Positions 7,094 to 14,292 of a DNA stretch of 18,325 nucleotides are shown here, one piece after another. Within the stretch, counting starts at the first letter, position 1, and each line of letters begins with the position of its first letter. Where the stretch lies: contig CAVVAY010000009.1 in NCBI GenBank assembly GCA_963746465.1, positions 1 through 18,325 of the forward strand, in the 5' to 3' direction. Source of the DNA: CAVVAY01 sp963746465 (GTDB lineage Bacteria; Actinomycetota; Actinomycetes; JACCUZ01). Below the pieces are notes generated by a model that saw only the letters and a list, made by a program, of their open reading frames with translations, did no database searches and was not told the origin of the DNA. The position numbers and the translations under genes were made by a program.

Positions 7094-7846
7094 TCAGCGG
7101 GCCTCGAGGACGCTGTTCCCCCCGTCGACGACCAGGCACTGGCCGGTGACGTAGGACGAGCCGGGCGATGCCAGGAAGGCCACCACAGCGGCCACCTCGC
7201 CCGCCGTGCCGGACCGGCCAGCTGGCGAGCGCCGACCGTGCTTCGCCTCCTCCTCGGACTGGGAGGCGCTGGCGATCCAGCCCGGCGCGACGGCGTTGCA
7301 GGTCACGCCGGCCGCGCTCACCTCGACGGCAACAGCCCGGGTCAGGCCCACCATGCCGGCCTTGGCCGCCGCGTACGACGACTGGTCGGGCATGGCGTTC
7401 ACCGGGCCGGTCGTCGATGCGACGTTCACGATCCGGCCGAAGCCGCGGCTGACCATGCCCGGCAGGAAGGCACGGGTCACCAGGAACGCGGTGTCCAGGT
7501 TGCGAGCGAGGTCGGCTCGCCAGTATGCCGCCGACAGGGAGGAAACCGGGCTCTGCACATCCGCTGACCCGACGCTGAGCATGCCGGCGTTGTTGACCAG
7601 GACGTCGATCTCACCCACCGACGCGCGCAGCAGGTCGACGTCAGCCTCCTTGGTCAGGTCCGCGACGACGCCGATCGATCCGTTGCCGAGCTCGGCCGCT
7701 CGACTCTCGATCCGGTCGGTCGTGGACGTGACGTGCACCGTTGCGCCCAGCGCGGTCAAGGCACGTGCGCAGGCGAAACCGATCCCGTCCGGCGAGCCGG
7801 CGCCGGTCACCAGGGCGACCCGACCGGAGAGGGTGGACAGCGTCAC
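7094..7846 (-). CDS. short-chain dehydrogenase/reductase (SDR)
   Basis: A 250-residue classical SDR of typical length. Dinucleotide-binding motif VTGAGSPDGIG (residues 13-23, with one extra residue compared with the usual TGxxxGIG), VADLT for the adenine pocket, NNAG at 85-88, catalytic Ser144 in NVASTTG and the pair Tyr158/Lys162 in SSYAAAKAG; VAPGWI follows and GGNSVLEAR closes the protein. It should reduce or oxidise a hydroxyl/carbonyl group with NAD(P)(H). The GTG start at 7846 overlaps the stop of the CoA-ester lyase by four bases (GTGA), implying translational coupling; GAAGGA abuts it with no spacer. The open frame continues far upstream antisense-like inside the lyase gene, but homology begins at this GTG. 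Last gene of a three-gene unit. Confidence 0.92.
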   Translation of the reverse strand: MTLSTLSGRVALVTGAGSPDGIGFACARALTALGATVHVTSTTDRIESRAAELGNGSIGVVADLTKEADVDLLRASVGEIDVLVNNAGMLSVGSADVQSPVSSLSAAYWRADLARNLDTAFLVTRAFLPGMVSRGFGRIVNVASTTGPVNAMPDQSSYAAAKAGMVGLTRAVAVEVSAAGVTCNAVAPGWIASASQSEEEAKHGRRSPAGRSGTAGEVAAVVAFLASPGSSYVTGQCLVVDGGNSVLEAR

Positions 7847-8829
7847 TCCTTCGGAGGTTCGAAGGACGACGTACGCGTCATGCCGGCGGCACGTCCCTTG
7901 CCGGCCACCACGAGCGCCATCTTTCGGGACGCCTCGTCGATCATCTCGTCCCCGAGCATCACCGCGCCCCGCATACCGCCGGCCTCCGACGTGTGCCACT
8001 CGTAGGCGTCCAGGATCAGCTCGGCGTGGTCGTAGTCGTCCTGCGCGGGCGAGTACACCTCGTTGGCGGCCTCGATCTGACCGGGGTGCAGCACCCATTT
8101 GCCGTCGAAGCCCAGCGCGGCTGACCGTCCGGCCACCCGGCGGAACCCCTCGACGTCCTTGATCTGCAGGTACGGCCCGTCGATCGCCTGCAGGTCGTAC
8201 GTGCGCGCCGCCATCAGGATCCGCATCAGGATGTAGTGGTAGGCGTCGCCGACGTCGTAGCCCGGGGGCTGCTCACCGACCACGAGCGACTTCATGTTGA
8301 TGGAGGCCATGAAGTCAGCAGGTCCGAAGATGATGGTCTGCACGCGCGGAGACGCGCCGGCGATGGCGTCGACCTCGACGAGACCCTTGGCGTTCTCGAT
8401 CTGGGCCTCGATGCCGATCCGTCCGACGTCGAGCCCGTTGGACTTCTCCAGCTGGGTCAGCAGCAGGTCCAGGGCGTGCACCTGCGAGGCGGTCTGCACC
8501 TTGGGCAGCATCACCGCGTCAAGGTTCGCCCCGGCGCCTTCCACGACCGCGATCACGTCGCCGTACGTCCACTGCGTCGTCCAGTCGTTGACGCGCACCA
8601 CCCGCGTCTTGCCCGACCAGTCACCTTCGTTCAGCGCCGACACGATGTTGCCCCGGGCTTCGACCTTGGCCAGCGGCGACACCGAGTCCTCCAGGTCGAG
8701 GAACACCTGGTCGGCGGGCAGCCCCTGCGCCTTGCCGAGCATCTTCGGGTTCGAGCCCGGCACCGCCAGGCAGGAACGACGCGGGCGCGGTGCCTGACGG
8801 CCGCTCGGCAGGGTGGTCGGATCGGTCAC
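7843..8829 (-). CDS. CoA-ester lyase, malyl-CoA lyase / CitE-like (HpcH/HpaI superfamily)
   Basis: A 328-residue TIM-barrel lyase. The pattern resembles L-malyl-CoA/beta-methylmalyl-CoA lyase more than citrate-lyase beta chains: RSCLAVPGSNPKMLGKAQGL, FLDLEDSVSP (residues 43-52), RVVRVNDW with Arg79, LDAVMLPKV, IGIEAQIENAKGL with metal ligand Glu141, FGPADF with metal ligand Asp172, IDGPYL, DGKWVLHPGQI and the C-terminal GDEMIDEASRKMAL. The family cleaves or condenses 3-hydroxyacyl-CoA esters with Mg2+; some members act as malyl-CoA thioesterases or citramalyl-CoA lyases, so substrate is uncertain. The start is the GTG at 8829, seven bases after a TAGCCT hexamer, suggesting a leaderless internal promoter in addition to read-through from the transporter gene 21 bases upstream. 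Confidence 0.9.
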   Translation of the reverse strand: MTDPTTLPSGRQAPRPRRSCLAVPGSNPKMLGKAQGLPADQVFLDLEDSVSPLAKVEARGNIVSALNEGDWSGKTRVVRVNDWTTQWTYGDVIAVVEGAGANLDAVMLPKVQTASQVHALDLLLTQLEKSNGLDVGRIGIEAQIENAKGLVEVDAIAGASPRVQTIIFGPADFMASINMKSLVVGEQPPGYDVGDAYHYILMRILMAARTYDLQAIDGPYLQIKDVEGFRRVAGRSAALGFDGKWVLHPGQIEAANEVYSPAQDDYDHAELILDAYEWHTSEAGGMRGAVMLGDEMIDEASRKMALVVAGKGRAAGMTRTSSFEPPKE

Positions 8830-8836
8830 GGCGGTC

Positions 8837-8842
8837 AGGCTA
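8837..8842 (-). promoter_or_regulatory. -10-like box, leaderless candidate (CoA-ester lyase)
   Basis: Reverse strand TAGCCT, seven bases, then GTG at 8829. The stretch TAGCCTGACCG is shared exactly with the region before the MgtE_N/CBS gene start at 10425. Confidence 0.5.
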
Positions 8843-8850
8843 CCGACGGG

Positions 8851-9777
8851 TCACTCGGCCGGGATCGACGGCTCGACGTCGCCGCCGGAGGAGACGACGA
8901 TGCCGAGACCGACCAGGAGCAGCACCGCGGCAGGCAGCGCCGCGAGCGGCGGCGTCTGCCCCAGCGCGGCCGCGGCGATCAGCGCAGCGCCGGGGATCTC
9001 CAGCAGCAGCGCCAGCGACACAACCGTCGGGCTGGTCGAGCGCAGCACCATGTTGAACACCGAGTGGCCGAGGAGCTGTGCGCCGGCCGTCAGCGCGAGC
9101 AGCTGCAGCCAGGTCCGGTCGCTGAAGCCCCACAGGTCGACACCTCCCACCAGGCAGGCGACCAGCAGTACGACGGCTGCGGTCGAGTAGCACAGCGCGG
9201 TGTAGGTCGTGGTGGTCACCGTCCGGCGTACCTCGGCCCCGGCAACGGTGTAGAACGCCGCGAACACCCCGCCCAGCAGGGCGAGCAGGTCACCGGCCAG
9301 CGCGCGTGGCTCCAGGGAGAAGTCCACCCCGGTGAGGACGACGACCGCCACCAGGGACACGGCGATGCCCAGCCAGGCACGCCTCGGGATGTGGTGGCCC
9401 TGTGCCCGGGCGATCAGTGCGACCCAGACCGGTTGGGTGGCCACGATCGCGGTGGCCGACGCGACCGAGGTGTAGCGCAGGCTCGGGACCCAGGTGGCGA
9501 AGTGCAGGGCCAGCAGCACACCGGCCGCGGCCGCCCACCGGAGCTCTCGACGGGACAGGCCGGCGAGCTCCGGCCGCCGACGCACCAGCGCCACCGGCCA
9601 GATCGCGACCAGCGCCAGCACGTTGCGCCAGAGGGCGACGGCCAGCGCGGGTGCCACGATCGCGGCCATCAACGGGCCGGACGTCGACACCGCGACGATG
9701 CCCACGGTCATCAGCATCGCGTCGGACCGTGACGGGCGACCGACGGTGCGCGGCACTGCGGCAGCGGGCTGGGTCAC
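8851..9777 (-). CDS. EamA/DMT-superfamily transporter
   Basis: A 308-residue integral membrane protein with about ten hydrophobic helices in two EamA repeats. The first repeat runs from MLMTVGIVAVSTSGPLMAAI through ALHFATWVPSLRYTSVASAT and ATQPVWVALIA; the second from GDLLALLGGVFAAFYTVAGA through LGHSVFNMVLRSTSPTVVSL and LLLEIPGAALIAA to VLLLVGLGIVV. Family members export or import metabolites such as amino acids; specificity is not readable. The frame stays open to 9897, but that would overlap the divergent gene at 9831. I chose the GTG at 9777 because a GATGAT hexamer lies six bases upstream; GTG 9795 is an alternative adding six residues. It is the first gene of an apparent unit with the CoA-ester lyase and SDR. 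Confidence 0.88.
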   Translation of the reverse strand: MTQPAAAVPRTVGRPSRSDAMLMTVGIVAVSTSGPLMAAIVAPALAVALWRNVLALVAIWPVALVRRRPELAGLSRRELRWAAAAGVLLALHFATWVPSLRYTSVASATAIVATQPVWVALIARAQGHHIPRRAWLGIAVSLVAVVVLTGVDFSLEPRALAGDLLALLGGVFAAFYTVAGAEVRRTVTTTTYTALCYSTAAVVLLVACLVGGVDLWGFSDRTWLQLLALTAGAQLLGHSVFNMVLRSTSPTVVSLALLLEIPGAALIAAAALGQTPPLAALPAAVLLLVGLGIVVSSGGDVEPSIPAE

Positions 9778-9783
9778 CGCGCC

Positions 9784-9789
9784 ATCATC
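9784..9789 (-). promoter_or_regulatory. -10-like box, leaderless candidate (EamA transporter)
   Basis: Reverse strand GATGAT, six bases, then GTG at 9777. Weaker than the TANNNT examples elsewhere in the window because the first base is G. Confidence 0.3.
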
Positions 9790-9830
9790 GGCCACGGCCT
9801 CGAGTGGCCGGGGTGTGGGACGCTCGGGGG

Positions 9831-10364
9831 GTGATCGTCGATCGGGACGCCGAGCTGGCTCGCGCGCTGATCGACGAGGCCTGCCGGAAGTCGTCACTGG
9901 TCTGGCTGCGGCCGGCCGGTGCGGACCGGGCCCAGGGCGTCTGGCACGTGTACGTCGACGGCGCGGTGCACCTGGTCACGGGGGGCCTCGAGCAACCCGT
10001 CCCGGAGCTCACCGACGGCGCCGAGGTCCACGTGACGGTGCGCAGCAAGGACACCGGGGGCCGGGTGGTCACCTATCGGGGCACGGTGTCGACGATCTCG
10101 CCCGACGACCAGGCCTGGGACACCGTGGTGACCGAGCTGCACGCGAAGCGACTGAACCCTCCGGACGGTGAGGAGCAGCCGGCCCGGTGGGCGCGGGAGT
10201 CGCGGGTCGTCCGGATCGAGCCGGTGGGAGCTCTCGTCGAGGGACCCGGGCACCTCTCCCAGCGCTCGCACGCCGCCGAGCCGGCCAGCTCACCGGCCAC
10301 GACCCGCGGGCCGCTGCCGTTCGTCGTCGGCCGCCGGGCCCGCCGCCGGCCGAGCAGTCGTTGA
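9831..10364 (+). CDS. conserved protein of unknown function, possibly split-barrel
   Basis: A 177-residue cytoplasmic protein, no signal peptide or membrane helix. Residues 1-140 have a helix then alternating strands: AELARALIDEACRKSSLVWL, QGVWHVYVDGAVHLVTGG, AEVHVTVRSKDTGGRVVTY, GTVSTISPDDQAWDTVVTEL, WARESRVVRIEPV. That layout recalls the FMN-binding split barrel of pyridoxamine-phosphate-oxidase-like proteins, but I see no decisive flavin motif and rate this as inference. The last ~40 residues are Pro/Ser/Arg-rich and probably disordered. The frame remains open upstream to 9402, antisense to the transporter; I place the start at GTG 9831, where protein-like sequence begins after a G-rich stretch. 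Divergent from the EamA transporter, and 60 bases before the MgtE_N/CBS gene. Confidence 0.7.
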   Translation: MIVDRDAELARALIDEACRKSSLVWLRPAGADRAQGVWHVYVDGAVHLVTGGLEQPVPELTDGAEVHVTVRSKDTGGRVVTYRGTVSTISPDDQAWDTVVTELHAKRLNPPDGEEQPARWARESRVVRIEPVGALVEGPGHLSQRSHAAEPASSPATTRGPLPFVVGRRARRRPSSR

Positions 10365-10411
10365 CCCCGCGCAGCGACGCGTGGCAGCGCCGATCCGCGG
10401 CGCTGCGCCGG

Positions 10412-10417
10412 TAGCCT
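10412..10417 (+). promoter_or_regulatory. -10-like box, leaderless candidate (MgtE_N/CBS gene)
   Basis: TAGCCT, seven bases, then GTG at 10425, with no ribosome binding site between. Same hexamer and spacing as the CoA-ester lyase. Confidence 0.5.
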
Positions 10418-10424
10418 GACCGGC

Positions 10425-11708
10425 GTGAGCGGCGCGCCGACCAGGGTCTACATCGCGCGCCTGGCCGGCACCCCACTGTTCGACCCGATGGGCGACCAGG
10501 TCGGCCGGGTGCGCGACGTCGTCGTGTCCCTGCGGATCGGGCCCGAGGAGCCGCGGGTGCTGGGGCTGGTCGTCGAGGTGCCCGGCCGCCGCCGGATCTT
10601 CGTGCCGATGACCCGGGTGACCTCCGTCGACGCGGGGCAGGTCATCACCACCGGACTGGTCAACATGCGCCGGTTCCAGCAGCGCCCCACCGAGACCCTG
10701 GTGCTCGGCGAGATGCTCGACCGCACGGTGACCTTGCACGAGGACGGCTCCCGGGCCGTGGTCGAGGACGTCGGCATCGAGCAGCAGCGGACCCGCGACT
10801 GGGCTGTGACCCGGCTGTTCGTCCGGCGTCCGGGCAAGGGGCTGCGTCGCCGGGGCGAGACCCTCACCGTCGAGTGGCGGGAGGCCGGCGGGCTTCAGGT
10901 CGAGGAGACCGGCCAGGGTGCGGCCAACCTGCTGGCCACCTTCGAGCAGCTCAACGCGGCCGACCTGGCCGGCGTGCTGCACGGCCTGTCGTCCAAGCGC
11001 CGGGTCGAGGTTGCCGCCGCGCTGGACGACGAGAAGCTGGCCGACGTCCTCGAGGAGCTGCCCGAGGAGGACCAGGTCGAGATCCTCGGCGAGCTGGAGC
11101 AGGAGCGCGCCGCCGACGTGCTCGAGGCCATGCAGCCCGACGACGCCGCCGACCTTCTCTCCGAGCTGCCGCAGGCCGACGCCGAGAAGCTCCTCCAGCT
11201 GATGGAGCCGGACGAGGCCGCTCCCCTGCGCCGGCTGCTCGCCTACTCCGACGACACGGCCGGCGGCATGATGACCACCGAGCCGGTGATCCTGCCGCCG
11301 GACGCCACGGTCGCCGATGCCCTCGCCCGGGTCCGGCAACCGGAGCTCTCGCCGGCGCTCGCCGCCCAGGTGTACGTCTGCCGGCCGCCGATGGAGACCC
11401 CGACCGGCCGGTTCATCGGCATCGCGCACATCCAGCGGTTGCTGCGCGAGCCGCCGTCCGCACTGGTGAGCGGGGTCGTGGACTCGAGCATCGAGCCGCT
11501 GCACCCCGAGGTGCCGCTGGCCGCGATCACCCACCACCTGGCGACGTACAACATGGTGGCCGCACCGGTCGTCGACGAGAACGACCACCTGCTCGGCGCG
11601 GTCACCGTCGACGACGTCCTGGACCACCTGCTGCCCGAGGACTGGCGGCACGGCGGCCACCTGCTCCGCGGGACGGTCGCGGCGAGCGAGGCACCCGATG
11701 GCGCGTGA
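10425..11708 (+). CDS. PRC-barrel / MgtE_N / CBS-pair protein without membrane channel
   Basis: A 427-residue soluble protein. Residues about 6-155 form PRC-barrel-like segments (TPLFDPMGDQVGRVRDVVVS, RRIFVPMTRVTSV, then a second half). Residues 168-275 are an MgtE N-terminal superhelical domain with the typical repeats LAGVLHGLSSKRRVEVAAAL, LADVLEELPEEDQVEIL, ADVLEAMQPDDAADLLSELP and AEKLLQLMEPDEA. A CBS pair follows: DDTAGGMMTTEPVILPPDAT (about 276-345) and the second at 347-405 ending VTVDDVLDHLLPEDW. The five-helix Mg2+ channel of true MgtE is absent, so this is a cytosolic relative, perhaps a Mg2+- or nucleotide-sensing regulator. Its 3' end overlaps the DUF1003 gene by 11 bases, suggesting the two products act together. 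Confidence 0.9.
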   Translation: MSGAPTRVYIARLAGTPLFDPMGDQVGRVRDVVVSLRIGPEEPRVLGLVVEVPGRRRIFVPMTRVTSVDAGQVITTGLVNMRRFQQRPTETLVLGEMLDRTVTLHEDGSRAVVEDVGIEQQRTRDWAVTRLFVRRPGKGLRRRGETLTVEWREAGGLQVEETGQGAANLLATFEQLNAADLAGVLHGLSSKRRVEVAAALDDEKLADVLEELPEEDQVEILGELEQERAADVLEAMQPDDAADLLSELPQADAEKLLQLMEPDEAAPLRRLLAYSDDTAGGMMTTEPVILPPDATVADALARVRQPELSPALAAQVYVCRPPMETPTGRFIGIAHIQRLLREPPSALVSGVVDSSIEPLHPEVPLAAITHHLATYNMVAAPVVDENDHLLGAVTVDDVLDHLLPEDWRHGGHLLRGTVAASEAPDGA

Positions 11709-12228
11709 GCCCCGCCGGGTGACCCGGCTCGACCAGCCACGGGAGGTACGCCGGGCACTGGTGCCGACGCCGTCGTACGACCCGGAGGCCTTCGGTCGGC
11801 TCAGCGAGCGCATCGCGCGCTTCATCGGCACCGGCCGGTTCCTCGTGTACATGACCGTCTTCGTCGTGCTCTGGGTGGCCTGGAACGCCGTGGCGTGGCG
11901 GCTCCAGTTCGACAACTACCCGTTCATCGCGTTGACCCTGATGCTGTCGCTGCAGGCGTCGTACGCCGCGCCGCTGATCCTGCTCGCGCAGAACCGGCAG
12001 GCCGACCGCGACCGGGTGCAGTACGAGCAGGACCGCAGCCGGGCCGAGCGCAACATCGCCGACACCGACTACCTCACCCGCGAGCTCGCCTCGCTGCGGA
12101 TGGCCGTCGGCGACGTCGCCACCCGAGACTTCCTGCGCTCCGAGCTGCGCCAGCTGCTGGACGACCTGGAGGAGCGGCGGGCTCTCGAGGCCGGACCGGG
12201 CGGCCGGCCTACCGGGGACCAGGGCTGA
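11698..12228 (+). CDS. DUF1003 membrane protein
   Basis: A 176-residue protein. Two hydrophobic helices, RFLVYMTVFVVLWVAWNAVA (about 47-66) and PFIALTLMLSLQASYAAPLI (about 74-93), are followed by the DUF1003 signature LLAQNRQADRDR and a charged coiled-coil-like tail containing DTDYLTRELASLRMAVGDV and LRSELRQLLDDLEERRALE. The family's biochemical role is unknown to me; pairing with an MgtE_N/CBS protein is common in actinobacteria, so participation in divalent-cation handling is a reasonable inference. The ATG at 11698 lies within the end of the upstream gene (11-base overlap). Its 3' end overlaps the convergent marR-type gene by 20 bases. Confidence 0.9.
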   Translation: MAREPRRVTRLDQPREVRRALVPTPSYDPEAFGRLSERIARFIGTGRFLVYMTVFVVLWVAWNAVAWRLQFDNYPFIALTLMLSLQASYAAPLILLAQNRQADRDRVQYEQDRSRAERNIADTDYLTRELASLRMAVGDVATRDFLRSELRQLLDDLEERRALEAGPGGRPTGDQG

Positions 12229-12697
12229 CGCTGCCCGACGGCTCCAGGCTGTCGTCGTCGATGAAGCGCCCGAGCAGGTCGGCCAGTGCCGCTGCCTCGC
12301 CCTCGGCCAGCCGGCCGACGGCATGGTCGGCGACACCGCGCAGGTGCACCGGGCTGGCCGCACGCAGCCGGTCGAGGCCGTCGTCGGTCAGCACCGTGAA
12401 CAGCCCGCGGGCGTCGCTGTCGCACGCCTCCCGGCGCACCAGGCCCTCGCGCTCGAGACGGTCGACCAGCCGGGTGAGCCCGCTGCGTGACAGCAGCACC
12501 CGCTCGGCCAGCTCCGACATCCGCAGCCGGCGCTCGGGTGCCTCGACGAGCTGCACCAGGACGTCGTAGGAGGCCAGCGGCAGCCGGTGCTCGGCCATCA
12601 GGTCGTTCTCGAGCCGGCGCGTCACGAGCGCGTGCGCCCGCAGGAAGCGCCGCCAGGCCAGCATCTGCTGATGGCTCAGGTCCCCCGACCGTTGCAT
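12209..12697 (-). CDS. MarR-family transcriptional regulator
   Basis: A 162-residue winged-helix regulator of ordinary length for the family. An N-terminal dimerisation helix (WRRFLRAHALVTRRLENDLM) precedes the HTH at about residues 56-80 (RLRMSELAERVLLSRSGLTR, then LVDRLEREGLVRR) and the wing CDSDARGLFTVLTDDG, with the usual D-x-R; C-terminal helices complete the dimer interface. It likely represses its own or neighbouring genes in response to a small ligand; the divergent mrp gene 65 bases away is the nearest possible target. No clear palindromic operator is seen. The ATG at 12697 follows TACGAT by seven bases and has a C-rich stretch instead of a ribosome binding site, consistent with a leaderless message. 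Confidence 0.92.
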   Translation of the reverse strand: MQRSGDLSHQQMLAWRRFLRAHALVTRRLENDLMAEHRLPLASYDVLVQLVEAPERRLRMSELAERVLLSRSGLTRLVDRLEREGLVRREACDSDARGLFTVLTDDGLDRLRAASPVHLRGVADHAVGRLAEGEAAALADLLGRFIDDDSLEPSGSVSPGPR

Positions 12698-12704
12698 GGG
12701 GGAG

Positions 12705-12710
12705 ATCGTA
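12705..12710 (-). promoter_or_regulatory. -10-like box, leaderless candidate (MarR gene)
   Basis: Reverse strand TACGAT, seven bases (CTCCCCC, no ribosome binding site), then ATG at 12697. Confidence 0.5.
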
Positions 12711-12750
12711 GGGTCCAGCGGCCGCCGAGGGCAGCCCCGCGTCCGCCACG

Positions 12751-12756
12751 TAGCAT
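12751..12756 (+). promoter_or_regulatory. -10-like box, leaderless candidate (mrp)
   Basis: TAGCAT, six bases, then ATG at 12763. GGAGG abuts the ATG directly, too close to work as a normal ribosome binding site. Confidence 0.45.
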
Positions 12757-12762
12757 CGGAGG

Positions 12763-13920
12763 ATGCCCAGCACCTCGGTCACCGGACCGACCCTCGACGC
12801 CGTCCAGGCTGCCCTGGCCACCGTCGACGACCCCGAGATCCGCAAGCCGATCACCGAGCTGGGCATGGTGAAGTCGGTCGACATCTCTCCCACGGGCGAG
12901 GTTGCCGTCGCGGTGTACCTCACGGTCGCCGGCTGCCCCATGCGCGACACCATCACCAAGAACGTGACCGCTGCGGTGGCGGCGGTCGACGGCGTGACCG
13001 GCGTCAAGGTCGACCTGGACGTGATGTCCGAGACCCAGCGCAAGGACCTGCAGGGCCGGCTGCGGTCCGCTTCCGGCGCGGTCGAGCGAGAGATCCCCTT
13101 CGCACTGCCGGGGTCGCTGACCCGGGTCTACGCGGTCGCCTCCGGGAAGGGCGGCGTCGGCAAGTCCTCGGTCACCGTCAACCTCGCGGCTGCCATGGCT
13201 CGCAACGGGCTCGCCGTCGGCGTGGTCGACGCCGACATCTACGGCCACTCGGTCCCGCGGATGCTCGGCGTCGAGGGCCGGCCGACACAGGTCGAGGACA
13301 TGATCCTGCCGCCGGTCGCGAACGACGTGAAGGTCATCTCGATCGGGATGTTCGTGGCGAACAACCAGCCGGTCGTCTGGCGCGGCCCGATGCTGCACCG
13401 GGCCTTGCAGCAGTTCCTCGGCGACGTCTACTGGGGCGACCTCGACGTGCTGCTGATGGACCTTCCTCCCGGCACCGGTGACATCGCCATCTCGGTGGCG
13501 CAGCTGGTCCCGCCGGCCGAGCTGCTGGTCGTGACCACTCCGCAGCAGGCCGCTGCCGAGGTCGCCGAGCGCGCCGGCACCATCGCGCTGCAGACCCACC
13601 AGCAGATCGCTGGCGTGGTCGAGAACATGTCCTACCTGCCGTGCCCGCACTGCGACGAGCGCATCGAGGTCTTCGGCAGCGGCGGCGGCCAGGCGGTGTC
13701 CGACGGGCTCAGCCGCACGATGGGTGCCCCGGTGCCGCTGCTCGGCCAGATCCCGCTGGACACCCGGTTGCGCGAGGGCGGCGACTCCGGGGTGCCGCTG
13801 GTCCTCTCCGACCCCGACGCCCCGGCGGCCCAGGCGCTCAGCAAGGTGGCCGACACCCTCGGGCACCGGGCGCGCGGCCTGGTCGGCCGGTCGCTCGGAC
13901 TGAGCCCCGCGGGGCGCTAG
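12763..13920 (+). CDS. mrp: Mrp/ApbC-type iron-sulfur cluster carrier ATPase
   Basis: A 385-residue Mrp/NBP35-like protein with the usual two-part layout. Residues about 8-90 form a MIP18/DUF59 domain (ALATVDDPEIRKPITELGMV, YLTVAGCPMRDTI). The P-loop NTPase follows: deviant Walker A GKGGVGKSS at 128-136, VDADIYGHSVPRMLG at 155-169, LLMDLPPGTGD at 230-240, and the cluster-binding CPHC (Cys294, Cys297) after VENMSYLP. The family carries 4Fe-4S clusters to apoproteins as a dimer in the cytoplasm. It is divergent from the MarR gene and abuts the convergent tatB stop without any spacer, so the two transcripts meet tail to tail. Confidence 0.95.
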   Translation: MPSTSVTGPTLDAVQAALATVDDPEIRKPITELGMVKSVDISPTGEVAVAVYLTVAGCPMRDTITKNVTAAVAAVDGVTGVKVDLDVMSETQRKDLQGRLRSASGAVEREIPFALPGSLTRVYAVASGKGGVGKSSVTVNLAAAMARNGLAVGVVDADIYGHSVPRMLGVEGRPTQVEDMILPPVANDVKVISIGMFVANNQPVVWRGPMLHRALQQFLGDVYWGDLDVLLMDLPPGTGDIAISVAQLVPPAELLVVTTPQQAAAEVAERAGTIALQTHQQIAGVVENMSYLPCPHCDERIEVFGSGGGQAVSDGLSRTMGAPVPLLGQIPLDTRLREGGDSGVPLVLSDPDAPAAQALSKVADTLGHRARGLVGRSLGLSPAGR

Positions 13921-14280
13921 CTAGGTGGCGTCCTCGTCGTACGGCGGGGGCGCAGCGGGTGCGCTCGAGGCGGACCGTTGCTCACCCGGGCCGCGACGAG
14001 CCGCCGGCTTCGTGCCGACGTCGTCGAGCTCGTCGAGGTCGATCGGGTCGAGCAGGTGCTTGCGGACCAGGCTGCGAGGGTTCAGATCCGTCAGGGAGAG
14101 ATCCTTCATCTCCGGTCCCAGCTCGCGGCTCACCTCGGCCCGCGCCTCCGTGGCCATCCGGCGCACCTGGCGCAGCATCTTGGCGGCGTCGGCGGCATAG
14201 CGCGGCAGCTTCTCCGGGCCGAGCACGATGAGCGCGACGATCGCGAGGCCGATGAACTCACCCGGACCGATGTCGAACAC
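13921..14280 (-). CDS. tatB: Sec-independent translocase protein TatB
   Basis: A 119-residue Tat-pathway component. One N-terminal membrane helix (GEFIGLAIVALIVLGPEKLP, about residues 7-26) ends in the conserved GPEKLP hinge; an amphipathic helix (about 27-50, ADAAKMLRQVRRMATEARAE) and a charged, proline-rich tail follow. The start FDIGPGEF and the GPE motif separate TatB from the TatA family. It forms the twin-arginine signal receptor with TatC. The GTG at 14280 is preceded by GAGGAG (14289-14294, overlapping the htrA stop) with an eight-base spacer. Only 12 bases separate it from htrA, so it is the last gene of the sigE operon, as in mycobacteria where tatB follows htrA. Confidence 0.93.
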   Translation of the reverse strand: MFDIGPGEFIGLAIVALIVLGPEKLPRYAADAAKMLRQVRRMATEARAEVSRELGPEMKDLSLTDLNPRSLVRKHLLDPIDLDELDDVGTKPAARRGPGEQRSASSAPAAPPPYDEDAT

Positions 14281-14292
14281 GCCGCGATCTCC

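Noticed and set aside
8236..9732. 498-codon open frame on the plus strand
   Set aside because: Antisense to the CoA-ester lyase and EamA transporter; Gln/His/Arg/Gly-rich composition with no motif.
10290..11915. 541-codon open frame on the minus strand
   Set aside because: Antisense to the MgtE_N/CBS and DUF1003 genes; composition is mirror-frame-like and there is no homology I recognise.
12676..13866. 396-codon open frame on the minus strand
   Set aside because: Antisense to mrp, which has intact Walker A and CPHC motifs.
13905..13925. CCCCGCGGGG and CTAGCTAG palindromes at the mrp/tatB junction
   Set aside because: The first has no room for a loop and the second simply comes from two adjacent TAG stop codons on opposite strands.
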